Source: Hymenobacter nitidus
GTDB lineage: Bacteria; Bacteroidota; Bacteroidia; Cytophagales; Hymenobacteraceae
Assembly: GCF_020447315.1 (NCBI RefSeq)
Contig: NZ_JAJADQ010000001.1
Coordinates: 186,001-250,000 of the forward strand
Direction: 5' to 3'
Length of the DNA: 64,000 nt
The notes below the pieces were generated by a model that saw nothing but the letters and a program-made list of their open reading frames with translations, ran no database searches and was not told the origin of the DNA. This document shows positions 1 to 7,876 of the stretch, piece after piece (positions within the stretch are counted from its first letter, which is position 1; each line of letters opens with the position of its first letter). A program made the position numbers and the translations under genes.

Positions 1-189
1 CTGGCTTTCCTGGCCGCCTCGCCCCACAAGGTATTTGGCCGCGAAGAGCTGCTGCAGAACATCTGGGGCAACGACGTTTTCGTGCTGGCCCGCACCGTGG
101 ACGTGCACGTGCGCAAGGTCCGGGAGAAAGTTGGCGACCATCACATCCAGACCATCAAAGGGGTAGGCTACAAGTTCAACGCCGACTAG
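1..189 (+). CDS. OmpR/PhoB-type response regulator, C-terminal part (5' end outside window)
   Basis: The visible 62 codons are the end of a winged-helix DNA-binding domain: a recognition-helix segment (TVDVHVRKVREKV) followed by the terminal hairpin IKGVGYKF, which is the typical close of OmpR/PhoB regulators. The receiver domain lies upstream of the window. The next gene on the same strand is a membrane histidine kinase, so this is very likely its partner regulator in a two-component system. A hairpin terminator follows 26 nt after the stop, so the two genes may not be simply co-transcribed. Confidence 0.9.
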   Translation: MAFLAASPHKVFGREELLQNIWGNDVFVLARTVDVHVRKVREKVGDHHIQTIKGVGYKFNAD

Positions 190-214
190 GCCCACGGAAG
201 CCTACCGAAGTACC

Positions 215-257
215 ACGACTGCCATCCTTCCTTTCCTGGGGTGGCAGTCGTATTTTT
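215..257 (+). terminator. Rho-independent terminator between regulator and kinase
   Basis: A perfect 10-bp inverted repeat (ACGACTGCCA at 215-224, TGGCAGTCGT at 242-251) with a 17-nt loop is followed by ATTTTTAT. A GTG at 241 that would extend the kinase lies inside this hairpin, which argues for a downstream kinase start. Confidence 0.75.
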
Positions 258-285
258 ATCACCCGAAATCTACCCTTTCCCGCGC

Positions 286-1365
286 GTGAACCTCTCGTCC
301 CGCACCATTGCTAGTCTGATTGCGCTGCTTGTGGCCGGCGTGCTGGGCACCTTTGCCTGGGTAGCGCCTACCCTGCCCTTCCGCCAGGCTTTTCTGGCGA
401 CGGGCATCACCGTGGCGGCCTGCTTTCTGCTGGTATACCTCTCGTTTGAGGCCCTGATTTTCCGGGAAATCAACAATATCTACGCTGGCCTCGAGAACAT
501 CAAGCGCAAGGAGTTCCGGAAGCTGTCGAACAAGTTTCTGTTTCGGCCCGAGCCGCTGAAGCGCATGCGCGACGAAATCCTGGAAATGGCTGAGCGCAAG
601 CAGCGGGAAATTGACGAATTGAAGCGGCTGCAGGTACTGCGCCGCGAGTTTCTGGCCGATGTGTCGCATGAGCTAAAAACCCCAATTTTTGCGGCCCAGG
701 GCTTTCTGCACACCGTGCTCGATGGTGATATGGACGACGATTTCCTGCGGCAGAAGTTCCTGAACAAAGCCGCCACCAGCCTCGATACGCTCGATGCCCT
801 GGTGCAGGACTTAGTCACGATTTCGCAGCTGGAAAAGGGCGTTGTGCGCATGCGCAAGCACAGCTTTGACCTGGCGGCACTGGTGCGGGAGATATTCGAG
901 CAACTAGAGCTGAAAGCGGTGCAGCGCCACGTGGCGCTGGAGCTTTTCCCGCCGGCTCTGACGACAACTCCCCTGCTGGTGCTGGCCGACCGCAACCGCA
1001 TCCGGCAGGTGCTGGTCAACCTGATCGACAATGCCATTAAATACGGCAAGGAAAACGGGCATGTCACCGTCAGTTTGGTAGAGGCTGGCAAAGCGGTGCG
1101 GGTAGCCGTGCGCGACGATGGGGAAGGCATTGCCAAGCAGCACCAGAACCGCATTTTCGAGCGATTCTACCGCATCGATAAAAGCCGCTCCCGCGACTCA
1201 GGGGGTTCGGGCCTGGGCCTGGCCATCAGCAAGCACATTGTGGAGGCGCACAAGTCCGTGATTCGGGTGCATAGCGAGGTGGGCGTAGGTACTACCCTGG
1301 AGTTCAAGCTCGCCAAGCCCCGCAGCCCCAAAGCCGCCGTGGAAGTTAGTGCGCCCGAAGCCTGA
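286..1365 (+). CDS. Membrane sensor histidine kinase (two-component system)
   Basis: Predicted to autophosphorylate and pass phosphate to the OmpR-type regulator upstream. Two hydrophobic helices (about residues 8-28 and 36-56) leave almost no periplasmic loop. A short linker leads to the H-box VSHELKTPI with phospho-acceptor His128. The ATPase domain follows, with N-box (LVNLIDNAIKYG), G1 (DDGEGI), F-box (ERFYRID) and G2 (GSGLGLAI). The protein is 359 aa if it starts at this GTG. The same frame is open to GTG 241, but that codon is inside a terminator hairpin, and no ATG is available upstream. With so small a sensor region, the signal is probably sensed in the membrane or through a partner. 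The family assignment is firm; the start is moderately sure. Confidence 0.9.
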   Translation: MNLSSRTIASLIALLVAGVLGTFAWVAPTLPFRQAFLATGITVAACFLLVYLSFEALIFREINNIYAGLENIKRKEFRKLSNKFLFRPEPLKRMRDEILEMAERKQREIDELKRLQVLRREFLADVSHELKTPIFAAQGFLHTVLDGDMDDDFLRQKFLNKAATSLDTLDALVQDLVTISQLEKGVVRMRKHSFDLAALVREIFEQLELKAVQRHVALELFPPALTTTPLLVLADRNRIRQVLVNLIDNAIKYGKENGHVTVSLVEAGKAVRVAVRDDGEGIAKQHQNRIFERFYRIDKSRSRDSGGSGLGLAISKHIVEAHKSVIRVHSEVGVGTTLEFKLAKPRSPKAAVEVSAPEA

Positions 1366-1384
1366 GCTTCCCAAGTCTTCGGCG

Positions 1385-1392
1385 TACCTTTG
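1385..1392 (+). promoter_or_regulatory. Bacteroidota -7 element before the pseudouridine synthase
   Basis: TACCTTTG matches TAnnTTTG and ends 9 nt before the ATG at 1402, so the transcript leader would be only a few bases. No good TTG is seen about 19 nt further upstream. Confidence 0.55.
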
Positions 1393-1401
1393 CGGCCCGC
1401 T

Positions 1402-2118
1402 ATGAAGAAGAATATCGATTTTAAGGACCTGATTCTGTTCGAGGACGACGATTTCGTGGTCATCAACAAGCCGCCGTTTCTGGCCACGCTCGACGAGCGG
1501 GTGGGTGGCGCGCCCAACATCCTGCGCATGGCCCGCGAGTACAGCGACGATATGCAGGCCTGCCACCGCCTCGACAAGGAAACCTCGGGGGCGCTAGCCC
1601 TGGCCAAGAACCCGGAGGCCTACCGCCACTTATCGATGCAGTTTGAGAACCGCGAGGTGAAAAAGCTTTACCACGCCGTGGCCTGGGGCGTGCACCAGTT
1701 CGACAACAAACTCGTCGACCGCAGCATCGAAACCACGACCAAAGGCAAGGCGCGGCTGGCTTACAAGGGCAAGCCCGCCGAAACTTACTTCACTACGCTC
1801 GAGCCCTTCGCCCGCCACACGCTGGTACAGTGCGTGCCCATCACCGGCCGTATGCACCAGATCCGGCTGCACCTGATGTATCTGCAGGCGCCCATCGTGG
1901 GCGACGTAGTGTACGGCGGGGAAGACTTCTACCTCTCGACGTTGAAGAAGAAGTTCAACATGAAGGACGGCGAGGAAGAGCAGCCCTTTATTAAGCGCTT
2001 CGCCCTGCACGCAGCCAAGCTTACATTTGCCCGACTCGGGGGGGAGGAAGTCACTGTGGAAGCACCTTATCCCAAAGATTTCCGGGTGCTGGTCGATACT
2101 CTCCGACAGTATAGCTAA
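1402..2118 (+). CDS. RluA-family RNA pseudouridine synthase
   Basis: Converts uridine to pseudouridine in rRNA or tRNA. The signature HRLDKETSG, with its catalytic Asp, lies near residue 50, and the later motif GRMHQIRLHL is also conserved in RluA/RluC enzymes. At 238 aa it is a short form with no N-terminal S4 domain. ATG 1402 is preferred over a TTG 12 nt upstream because it sits just behind a TACCTTTG promoter element. The RNA target cannot be read from sequence. It stands alone between the two-component genes and the ribosomal operon. Confidence 0.9.
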   Translation: MKKNIDFKDLILFEDDDFVVINKPPFLATLDERVGGAPNILRMAREYSDDMQACHRLDKETSGALALAKNPEAYRHLSMQFENREVKKLYHAVAWGVHQFDNKLVDRSIETTTKGKARLAYKGKPAETYFTTLEPFARHTLVQCVPITGRMHQIRLHLMYLQAPIVGDVVYGGEDFYLSTLKKKFNMKDGEEEQPFIKRFALHAAKLTFARLGGEEVTVEAPYPKDFRVLVDTLRQYS

Positions 2119-2233
2119 GCATTAATGCTCTTTTAGGAACAAACGCTGCTGATTTCGGCCGTAACAGCCAACCGCCAAAATGGCTAAAGCAGGTAAGTGA
2201 ATGGGTTTTAAGCGGATAATTCTGTTCAGCCCT

Positions 2234-2263
2234 TTGCTTAGTAAGTGAAAAAGGGTAACTTTG
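2234..2263 (+). promoter_or_regulatory. Promoter of the rplM-rpsI-rpsB operon
   Basis: TTG at 2234-2236 and TAACTTTG at 2256-2263 are separated by 19 nt, matching the Bacteroidota -33/-7 arrangement. This is the best promoter match in the window and fits strong expression of ribosomal protein genes. Confidence 0.8.
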
Positions 2264-2277
2264 TGTCCGTTTTTCCC

Positions 2278-2294
2278 GAACCCTCGCTGGGTTC
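2278..2294 (+). promoter_or_regulatory. Hairpin in the rplM 5' leader
   Basis: GAACCC (2278-2283) pairs with GGGTTC (2289-2294) across a 5-nt loop, inside the roughly 60-nt leader predicted from the promoter above. It could be an autoregulatory site of a ribosomal protein or just a stabilising stem. Confidence 0.35.
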
Positions 2295-2327
2295 TCTCTC
2301 ATTTTCAAACGCTTACTCAACTCCCCA

Positions 2328-2780
2328 ATGGATCATCTGAGCTTCAAGACGGTGTCCGTCAACAAAGCCAACGCCAACAAGGGCTGGGTCGTGATTGATG
2401 CTGGTGACAATACCCTGGGCCGTCTGTCCAGTCAAATTGCCAACATCCTCCGCGGCAAACACAAGCCCTCGTTCACGCCCAACTCTGATTGTGGCGATTC
2501 GGTTATCGTTATCAACGCCGACAAACTGCGCGTGACGGGTAAAAAGATGACCGAAAAAATTTACGTGTCGCACTCCGGCTACCCAGGTGGCCAGAAGCGC
2601 AAGTCGATGCGTGAGGTAATGGAGAAATCCTCGACCCGCGTTATCGAGCACGCCGTACGCGGTATGCTGCCCCACAACCGTCTGGGTCGTGAGCAGTTCC
2701 GCAGCCTGTTCGTGTACGAAGGTGCCGAGCATCCCCACCAAGCTCAGCAGCCCGCCGCTGTTGATCTGAAGAACCTGTAA
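2328..2780 (+). CDS. rplM: 50S ribosomal protein L13 (uL13)
   Basis: Primary binder of 23S rRNA in early large-subunit assembly. Recognisable L13 blocks include WVVIDAGDNTLGRLSSQIA near residue 20, KMTEKIYVSHSGYPGG in the middle, and VIEHAVRGMLPHNRLGR in the C-terminal half. It is 150 aa, normal for the family. It is followed after 39 nt by rpsI, the near-universal L13-S9 pair, and both belong to the operon starting at the promoter near 2256. Confidence 0.98.
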   Translation: MDHLSFKTVSVNKANANKGWVVIDAGDNTLGRLSSQIANILRGKHKPSFTPNSDCGDSVIVINADKLRVTGKKMTEKIYVSHSGYPGGQKRKSMREVMEKSSTRVIEHAVRGMLPHNRLGREQFRSLFVYEGAEHPHQAQQPAAVDLKNL

Positions 2781-2819
2781 GCCTAATCCGCTTTCCTTTT
2801 TTTCTCTAATTTTTCATTA

Positions 2820-3206
2820 ATGGAAATCTCCAACACCTCTGGTAGAAGAAAAACCTCGGTGGCTCGCATCTACATGCAAGCCGGGCAAGGGAATATCACT
2901 ATCAACGGCCGGGAAATGAAAGCCTACTTTGGCAATGAACTCCTGGAAAACATCGTGAACCAGCCTTTGAATACGGTTGAGCAGCTCAACCAGTATGATA
3001 TCAAGGTGAACGTGCGCGGTGGTGGCATCTCGGCTCAGGCTGAAGCCATCCGTTTGGCCATCTCGAAAGCCCTCGTGGGTGACAACGCCGAAGTGCGTCC
3101 CGCCCTGAAAAAAGAAGGCTTCCTGACCCGTGACCCCCGCATGGTGGAACGCAAAAAGTTCGGCAAGCGCAAAGCGCGTCGTTCGTTCCAGTTCTCGAAA
3201 CGCTAA
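2820..3206 (+). CDS. rpsI: 30S ribosomal protein S9 (uS9)
   Basis: Small-subunit protein whose basic C-terminal tail reaches the P-site tRNA. The start (SGRRKTSVARIYM), the central VRGGGISAQAEAIRLAISKAL and the terminal RKKFGKRKARRSFQFSKR are diagnostic, including the conserved final Lys-Arg. It is 128 aa. Spacing of 39 nt from rplM and 18 nt to rpsB indicates one transcript. Confidence 0.98.
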   Translation: MEISNTSGRRKTSVARIYMQAGQGNITINGREMKAYFGNELLENIVNQPLNTVEQLNQYDIKVNVRGGGISAQAEAIRLAISKALVGDNAEVRPALKKEGFLTRDPRMVERKKFGKRKARRSFQFSKR

Positions 3207-3224
3207 ACCCAGAGGAACCTTATC

Positions 3225-3992
3225 ATGGCTCAGTCCACCACGTATAAAGAACTGCTCGACGCAGGTGCCCACTTTGGTCACCTTACGCGTAAGTGGGACC
3301 CCAAAATGGCGCCGTACATCTTCATGGAGAAGAACGGCATCCATATCATTGACCTGAACAAAACCCTGGTTTCGCTGGAGCAAGCCGCCACTGCTATCCG
3401 CAACATCGCCAAGAGCGGTCGGAAAGTAATGTTCGTTGCGACCAAGAAGCAGGCTCAGGAAATCGTTACCGAAGAGGCCAAGCGCCTGAAAATGCCATTC
3501 GTTACCGACCGGTGGTTGGGTGGCATGCTCACCAACTTCGCCACGGTTCGCAAGTCGCTGAAGAAAATGAGCACCATCGACAAGATGGTGAAGGAAAACA
3601 CGGCCTACGCAGCACTTGCCAAGCGTGAGCGTCTGATGCTGTCGCGCGAGCGGGAGAAACTGGAGCGTGTACTGGGCGGCATTGCCGACCTGAGCCGCCT
3701 GCCCGCTGCCCTGTTCGTAGTGGACGTCAAGCGTGAGCACATTGCCGTTAAAGAAGCCCAGAAACTCGGCATTCCCGTTTTCGCTATCTGCGATACGAAC
3801 TCGAACCCTGAGCTGGTAAACTTCCCCATCCCTGCTAACGACGACGCCTCGAAGTCTATTTCGCTGATCGTAGGTATCATCAGCAAGGCTATCGAAGAAG
3901 GCCTGTCGGAGCGCAAAGTTGACAAGGACGAAGCCGACAAGAAGCAGTCGGAAGACGAAGGCATCAAAGAGAAATTGGCTGCCGACGAATAG
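3225..3992 (+). CDS. rpsB: 30S ribosomal protein S2 (uS2)
   Basis: Late-assembling small-subunit protein on the back of the 30S head. Clear S2 blocks are [19 protein letters not shown] near the start, [26 protein letters not shown], and [26 protein letters not shown]. It is 255 aa, with a short charged C-terminal tail (residues about 230-255, rich in Lys, Asp and Glu). A purine stretch AGAGGAA lies 13 nt before the ATG. It is followed by a hairpin terminator and then tsf, the usual rpsB-tsf order. Confidence 0.98.
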   Translation: MAQSTTYKELLDAGAHFGHLTRKWDPKMAPYIFMEKNGIHIIDLNKTLVSLEQAATAIRNIAKSGRKVMFVATKKQAQEIVTEEAKRLKMPFVTDRWLGGMLTNFATVRKSLKKMSTIDKMVKENTAYAALAKRERLMLSREREKLERVLGGIADLSRLPAALFVVDVKREHIAVKEAQKLGIPVFAICDTNSNPELVNFPIPANDDASKSISLIVGIISKAIEEGLSERKVDKDEADKKQSEDEGIKEKLAADE

Positions 3993-4013
3993 TCCTGCTA
4001 CCGAATGAGAAGA

Positions 4014-4057
4014 GGGGAACATGCGAAGCACTCGGCTCCGGTGTTCCCTTTTTCTTT
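4014..4057 (+). terminator. Terminator or attenuator between rpsB and tsf
   Basis: GGGAACA (4015-4021) pairs with TGTTCCC (4042-4048) and is followed by TTTTTCTTT. It would reduce or end read-through from the ribosomal operon into tsf. Confidence 0.6.
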
Positions 4058-4143
4058 AGGTGCTTCCCTCCTGCCTAGTCTATTCAGAACCTCACAGTTT
4101 CCGGGTTCTATTCTCATAACATCCCCTCTTAACTCTCACAAGA

Positions 4144-4980
4144 ATGGCCGCAATTACCGCCGCAGACGTGAACAAGCTCCGCACCATGACCGGTGCAGGC
4201 ATGATGGATTGCAAAAAAGCGCTGACCGAAGCCAATGGCGACTTCGAAGCTGCGCGTGACATTCTGCGTAAGCAGGGTCAGAAAATTGCTGACAAGCGTG
4301 CTGACAACGAAACGTCGGAAGGCTTTGTAGCCGTAGCCGTAAGCGAAGATGGCACTTCAGGCAAGCTGGTAGCTCTGGCTTGCGAAACGGAGTCGGTAGC
4401 CAAGGTTGCCAACTTCCGCGAGCTGGTACAGCGCATTCTGGATGCTGCCGTGCGCACCAACGCTGCTACCAAAGAAGACCTGCTTTCCACCAAGGAAGAA
4501 GATGGCCTGAGCATTCAGGAGCACATCACCGACCTGATGGGCAAAATCGGCGAAAAGCTGGACCTGACCTACGCTACGCTCACCGCTGAGAAAGTAGCTT
4601 CTTATATCCACTCGGATAGCAAGAAAGGCGTACTCGTGGGCCTGAAGAACGTAGGTGGTGCCGACACCGCCGCCGTAGGTCGCGACGTAGCTATGCAGAT
4701 CGTAGCCATGAAGCCCGTTGCCGTTGACAAAGACGGTGTGGATTCGTCCATCACCGAGCGCGAAATCGAAATCGGCAAAGAGCAGGCGCGTGCCGAAGGC
4801 AAGCCCGAGGCTATGCTGGAGAAAATCGCTCAGGGCAAGCTGAACAAGTTCTACAAGGAAAACACCCTGTTGAACCAGGAGTTCGTGAAAGACAACTCGC
4901 TGACCATCGCTCAGCTGCTCGACAAAACGTCGAAAGGCATGACCGTAACCGACTTCAAGCGCGTGGCCATCGGTGCCTAA
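4144..4980 (+). CDS. tsf: Translation elongation factor Ts
   Basis: Exchanges GDP for GTP on EF-Tu. The N-terminal UBA-like segment (ITAADVNKLRTMTGAGMMDCKKALTEA) and the following TDNA-type core are classic EF-Ts, as is the C-terminal coiled region (KLNKFYKENTLLNQEFVKD). It is 278 aa, the usual Bacteroidota length. It lies downstream of rpsB but behind a hairpin with a T-run and a 151-nt gap, so its expression may be set partly by read-through. A strong terminator follows. Confidence 0.98.
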   Translation: MAAITAADVNKLRTMTGAGMMDCKKALTEANGDFEAARDILRKQGQKIADKRADNETSEGFVAVAVSEDGTSGKLVALACETESVAKVANFRELVQRILDAAVRTNAATKEDLLSTKEEDGLSIQEHITDLMGKIGEKLDLTYATLTAEKVASYIHSDSKKGVLVGLKNVGGADTAAVGRDVAMQIVAMKPVAVDKDGVDSSITEREIEIGKEQARAEGKPEAMLEKIAQGKLNKFYKENTLLNQEFVKDNSLTIAQLLDKTSKGMTVTDFKRVAIGA

Positions 4981-4999
4981 GCTTTAAGCTCAATACTAG

Positions 5000-5036
5000 A
5001 AAAGCCCCGCTGGCATTAGGTCGGCGGGGCTTTTTG
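5000..5036 (+). terminator. tsf terminator
   Basis: AAAAGCCCCGC pairs with GCGGGGCTTTT and is followed by a T-run at 5031-5035. A-rich sequence on the other side means it could also work on the minus strand. Confidence 0.85.
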
Positions 5037-5060
5037 TTATTTACAATTCCAAAAGCAGCT

Positions 5061-5375
5061 ATGGAAGAAAGAAGGAAGAATGCGTACCGATACTTGCTGT
5101 ATTAGTTCCTGCTTGACATTCGGACTACTCCGATTTTTGAATCAGCTTTACCTGATACCTGGACAGCTGAACAGCGGGATAATCAACTCAAGTATTCCGG
5201 TTCGGTGGCCTATCTGCTGCATAACTTTGCTTTGCAGGCAGCTACTGATTTCGTTGGCTTCAATGAAGAAAAGTTCTGGACGAACATCGAAGCCTACAAT
5301 CAAAGTGGACCCACAGGCTACTTAAGTCACTTCCGGAAAGTATTTGATATGTTCCTGGAAGGCAGAATCAGTTAA
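5061..5375 (+). pseudogene. Small gene interrupted by an in-frame amber codon
   Basis: Reading from ATG 5061 gives MEERRKNAYRYLLY, then TAG at 5103-5105, then 89 further sense codons without another stop (FLLDIRTTPIFESALPDTW onwards, ending FLEGRIS) to TAA at 5373. The joined product would be about 104 aa and looks like a soluble protein rich in aromatic residues. A single C-to-T change (CAG to TAG) would explain the break, so this looks like a recent pseudogene or a sequencing error; programmed read-through is unlikely. No family is recognised. The stretch is noticeably more AT-rich than its neighbours. Confidence 0.6.
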
Positions 5376-5503
5376 TGGCTCTGTGTAGCCGGATGAGAAT
5401 TCTTCCTACGACTCGCACCACCAATTAAATTCTTGGCCAGCGCGGCCAGCAACAGCAAAAACAGCAGGCCAATCAAGAAACGGGGCCAATTGATATTCTT
5501 CAT
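5372..5503 (-). CDS. Small single-pass membrane protein (43 aa)
   Basis: The minus strand reads MKNINWPRFLIGLLFLLLLA, then a basic, polar tail (SRRKNSHPATQSH). That is one hydrophobic helix at about residues 9-23 flanked by positive charge, with the tail probably cytoplasmic. The ATG follows the stop of the DUF3089 gene by 9 nt on the same strand, so it looks like the last gene of that operon. It ends 4 nt inside the convergent broken gene. No family is recognised. The spacing and topology support a real gene, but it is short. Confidence 0.5.
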   Translation of the reverse strand: MKNINWPRFLIGLLFLLLLAALAKNLIGGASRRKNSHPATQSH

Positions 5504-5512
5504 ACGGGAGCT

Positions 5513-6577
5513 TTACGGGCGTTGGGGCTGGGCGGTGTACGCCTGCACTCGAGCCACGGCATTGCGGCGCAGATTCAGGTAGAACAGGGCATAGTCAGCA
5601 ATATGGAAGGAGTGGCGCAGCTGGGGCTGGCCGGGCAGCAGGAAGCGGGGGTAGCCAATGGGCTTGGGGACGTTGATCCAGAGCAGACCATTGTGAACTT
5701 TGGTGCCAACCACGGCCGTATCGATGCGGGCAAAGCTGAGCGGGACTCCACCTTTGTTTAGATGCGCCGGAGCGGCGGCGGTGTCAAGCGTCCAGGTGAG
5801 CGGGTTGGTGGCCAGGCCGCCAGCGAAGGGAGGGTACTCGTTGCCCCATTCCACGGAGTTCCAGCCCACGTAGCAGCCGGTTTGAGTGGAATCCTGGCAG
5901 GGGCGCAGGGTTTGGTATTCGTCGGTTTTGACCTTGAAGCCGATAAGGTAAGCCACCACGAGCTGCTTGCGCAGCTTGGGGTCGTTGTCGAAGAACTCGT
6001 GGAGCAGGCGCGTGGCGTGGAAGGTGCCCTGGCTGTGGCCGGCAATGATGATGGGACGCCCCTGGTTATAGTGGGCCAGATAGTACTGGAAAGCGGCTTT
6101 GACATCGGAGTACGCCAGGTTCAGGGCCTCTTTGCCGTTGGGCGTCTTCTCGTCGAAGAATGAGTAGAGCGTGGCCTGGCGGTAGCGCGGCGCATAAACG
6201 CGGGCCGCCGCATTGTACACCGTGGCCTGCTTCCGGATGGTGCTGTTGTCGGTAAAGCGGTTGAGGCGCTCATCGGCCAGGTCGGCATTCCAAGAGAAGC
6301 TCTTGTAGTACGTCGTCGGGTGCACGTAGAACACGTCGGCCAGGGCCTGCGGCTGGTTGTCGCGCAGGCCCTGGCCCAGCGGCACGAGGTCGGCCGAGTC
6401 GCGGCGGGTGGGCAAGGCGGCCCAGTTGTCGGGCTGCGCGTAGTCGGGAATGGTGGCGGGCTGGTAATCGGCAAACTGCTTGCCGGGCTTAATAACCTTC
6501 AGACAGGAACTCAGACCACTTAGCGCGAGCAAGGCGGCACTCAGATACACTGACCGTAAGACAGATGAACAGGACAT
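5513..6577 (-). CDS. DUF3089-type lipoprotein, alpha/beta-hydrolase fold
   Basis: Probably a secreted or outer-membrane-anchored esterase- or lipase-like hydrolase. An N-terminal signal ends in the lipobox LSSC (Cys25). The nucleophile elbow GHSQG lies in IIIAGHSQGTFHATRLL. Further DUF3089-like features are DVFYVHPTTYY near the N-terminus and the late LLWINVPKPIGYP. The protein is 354 aa from ATG 6577; a more distal GTG or ATG would add residues before the signal peptide and is less likely. Substrate is unknown. A TATTTTTG element lies 21 nt upstream, and a tiny membrane protein follows. Confidence 0.75.
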   Translation of the reverse strand: MSCSSVLRSVYLSAALLALSGLSSCLKVIKPGKQFADYQPATIPDYAQPDNWAALPTRRDSADLVPLGQGLRDNQPQALADVFYVHPTTYYKSFSWNADLADERLNRFTDNSTIRKQATVYNAAARVYAPRYRQATLYSFFDEKTPNGKEALNLAYSDVKAAFQYYLAHYNQGRPIIIAGHSQGTFHATRLLHEFFDNDPKLRKQLVVAYLIGFKVKTDEYQTLRPCQDSTQTGCYVGWNSVEWGNEYPPFAGGLATNPLTWTLDTAAAPAHLNKGGVPLSFARIDTAVVGTKVHNGLLWINVPKPIGYPRFLLPGQPQLRHSFHIADYALFYLNLRRNAVARVQAYTAQPQRP

Positions 6578-6597
6578 GGCAACTACGTAGCAAAACA

Positions 6598-6605
6598 CAA
6601 AAATA
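6598..6605 (-). promoter_or_regulatory. Possible -7 element of the DUF3089 gene
   Basis: On the minus strand this reads TATTTTTG, matching TAnnTTTG. It overlaps the T-run of the terminator of the preceding operon, so the match may be partly accidental. Confidence 0.4.
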
Positions 6606-6636
6606 GCTCACGCAAGCCGGTTGCGTGAGCTATTCT
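6600..6636 (-). terminator. Terminator of the 8899-6659 operon
   Basis: A perfect 14-bp stem (6602-6615 with 6621-6634, loop GCCGG) is followed on the minus strand by TTTTTG. Confidence 0.85.
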
Positions 6637-6658
6637 TTTACTTACGGGCGGCAAGCTG

Positions 6659-7843
6659 CTAGTCAGTAAACGTATTTTCCAGCAGCCGCTCCTGACGCAG
6701 ATATTTGATTTTGTAGTTCTTATCGAAGCGCACCCGCACCTGGGCGCGGGTTTGCTGGTGCTTCTGCTGCGACTGGCGGAACGCCTGGCTCCGCTCCAGG
6801 AAGGTTACGACGCGCGAACCGTCGTTGGCCACCTCCCCTATCTGCAGGCTGCCCGGCTCAATCTGGGTAGAAGCCTCCAGGAATTCCGGAAAATGACTTT
6901 TGGTCAGCTCCTCATTAATAGCGGCGGGCGTGGTGTTCTGCTGCGTGTAGAACCGCTCGACGGTGGGGGAAAAATACTGAGCGGCACTGAACGGGGCCGC
7001 TTTCAGATCCTCGTAGTAAGCCGAAAGTGTGCTTTCGATACGGCTGCGCACGGCGCTGTCGTCAGCGGGCGGCGCGGCCGGGGCAGCTTCCGGAGTCGGC
7101 GCCACGGCAGGCTCGGTCTGGACCGAGTCGGTGGCCGGGGCCGGAGTGGCGGGCGGCAGCACGGGAGCTACGCGCACCGTTTCGGGGGCGGCAGCGGGCG
7201 GCAGATCAATCTGCTCGGCCTGAGGACCTTCTTCCGGGGTCGTGCTCAGGCTGTCCTGGGCCGTACGGCTAATGCTGCTCAGGCGCTCCGACTCACGATT
7301 GCCCAGCGTGAGGTAGGCAATAAGGGCCAACAGCGCCAGAATGCCCCCCACGATTAGAATAGTGGACAGCGGACTACGGGTGGGCGCTACATACGCGGCT
7401 TCGTCGGGTTCGTCGGGTAGCTCGGTGGCTTCAAACGAGGGCGCGGGAGCGTTGGTGTAGATGGGCTCGGCGGGCCGCTCCCGGCTGTAGTTATAGGTTT
7501 CGGTGGGTGGCACCGGCGTGACGGGCGGCGGGGGCGGCACCACCGGCGGCGTAGTGGGCGTCATCACCACCGGGGGCCGGGGTGGCTCGGTGCCGATTTC
7601 GGCGCCGCTCACGGGCGCGGAGGGCGGCACGGGCGGAATAAAAGCCGGGGGCGTGGGCGGCGCAGGCGGAGCCAGAGGTGGTGCCACCGGCGGAGTGGGA
7701 GCCGCAGTAGCAGTGGGCGGAGCCGGCTCGCTGAACAGCAGCTTTTGCTTGAGCGTGTCGAATTCGGCCTGGGTAATGATGCCCGCGTCCAGCCACTCTT
7801 TCAGCTGGCGCAGGGTATCGAGGGGCGACTGGTCTTTTTCCAT
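6659..7843 (-). CDS. SHOCT-like, proline-rich single-pass membrane protein
   Basis: No established function. Residues about 6-34 (LDTLRQLKEWLDAGIITQAEF) match a SHOCT-type oligomerisation module. A long proline/alanine-rich linker follows (about 37-130). One transmembrane helix (LSTILIVGGILALLALIAYL, about 158-177) precedes a second Pro/Ala stretch. The C-terminal 130 residues (from about 265) look like a small alpha/beta NTF2-like domain. The protein is 394 aa and probably displays the C-terminal domain outside the inner membrane. It is the third gene of an operon with 7877-8605 and 8651-8899, with a strong terminator behind it. Confidence 0.6.
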   Translation of the reverse strand: MEKDQSPLDTLRQLKEWLDAGIITQAEFDTLKQKLLFSEPAPPTATAAPTPPVAPPLAPPAPPTPPAFIPPVPPSAPVSGAEIGTEPPRPPVVMTPTTPPVVPPPPPVTPVPPTETYNYSRERPAEPIYTNAPAPSFEATELPDEPDEAAYVAPTRSPLSTILIVGGILALLALIAYLTLGNRESERLSSISRTAQDSLSTTPEEGPQAEQIDLPPAAAPETVRVAPVLPPATPAPATDSVQTEPAVAPTPEAAPAAPPADDSAVRSRIESTLSAYYEDLKAAPFSAAQYFSPTVERFYTQQNTTPAAINEELTKSHFPEFLEASTQIEPGSLQIGEVANDGSRVVTFLERSQAFRQSQQKHQQTRAQVRVRFDKNYKIKYLRQERLLENTFTD

Positions 7844-7876
7844 AATCAGGTAGCGGTGCGGCGGGTGGCGGGCAGC

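Noticed and set aside
2817-4031. A 404-codon minus-strand frame
   Set aside because: It covers rpsI and rpsB in antisense and has no protein-like pattern.
6598-6605. TATTTTTG as a secure DUF3089 promoter
   Set aside because: It coincides with the T-run of a terminator, so it was kept only as a low-confidence element.
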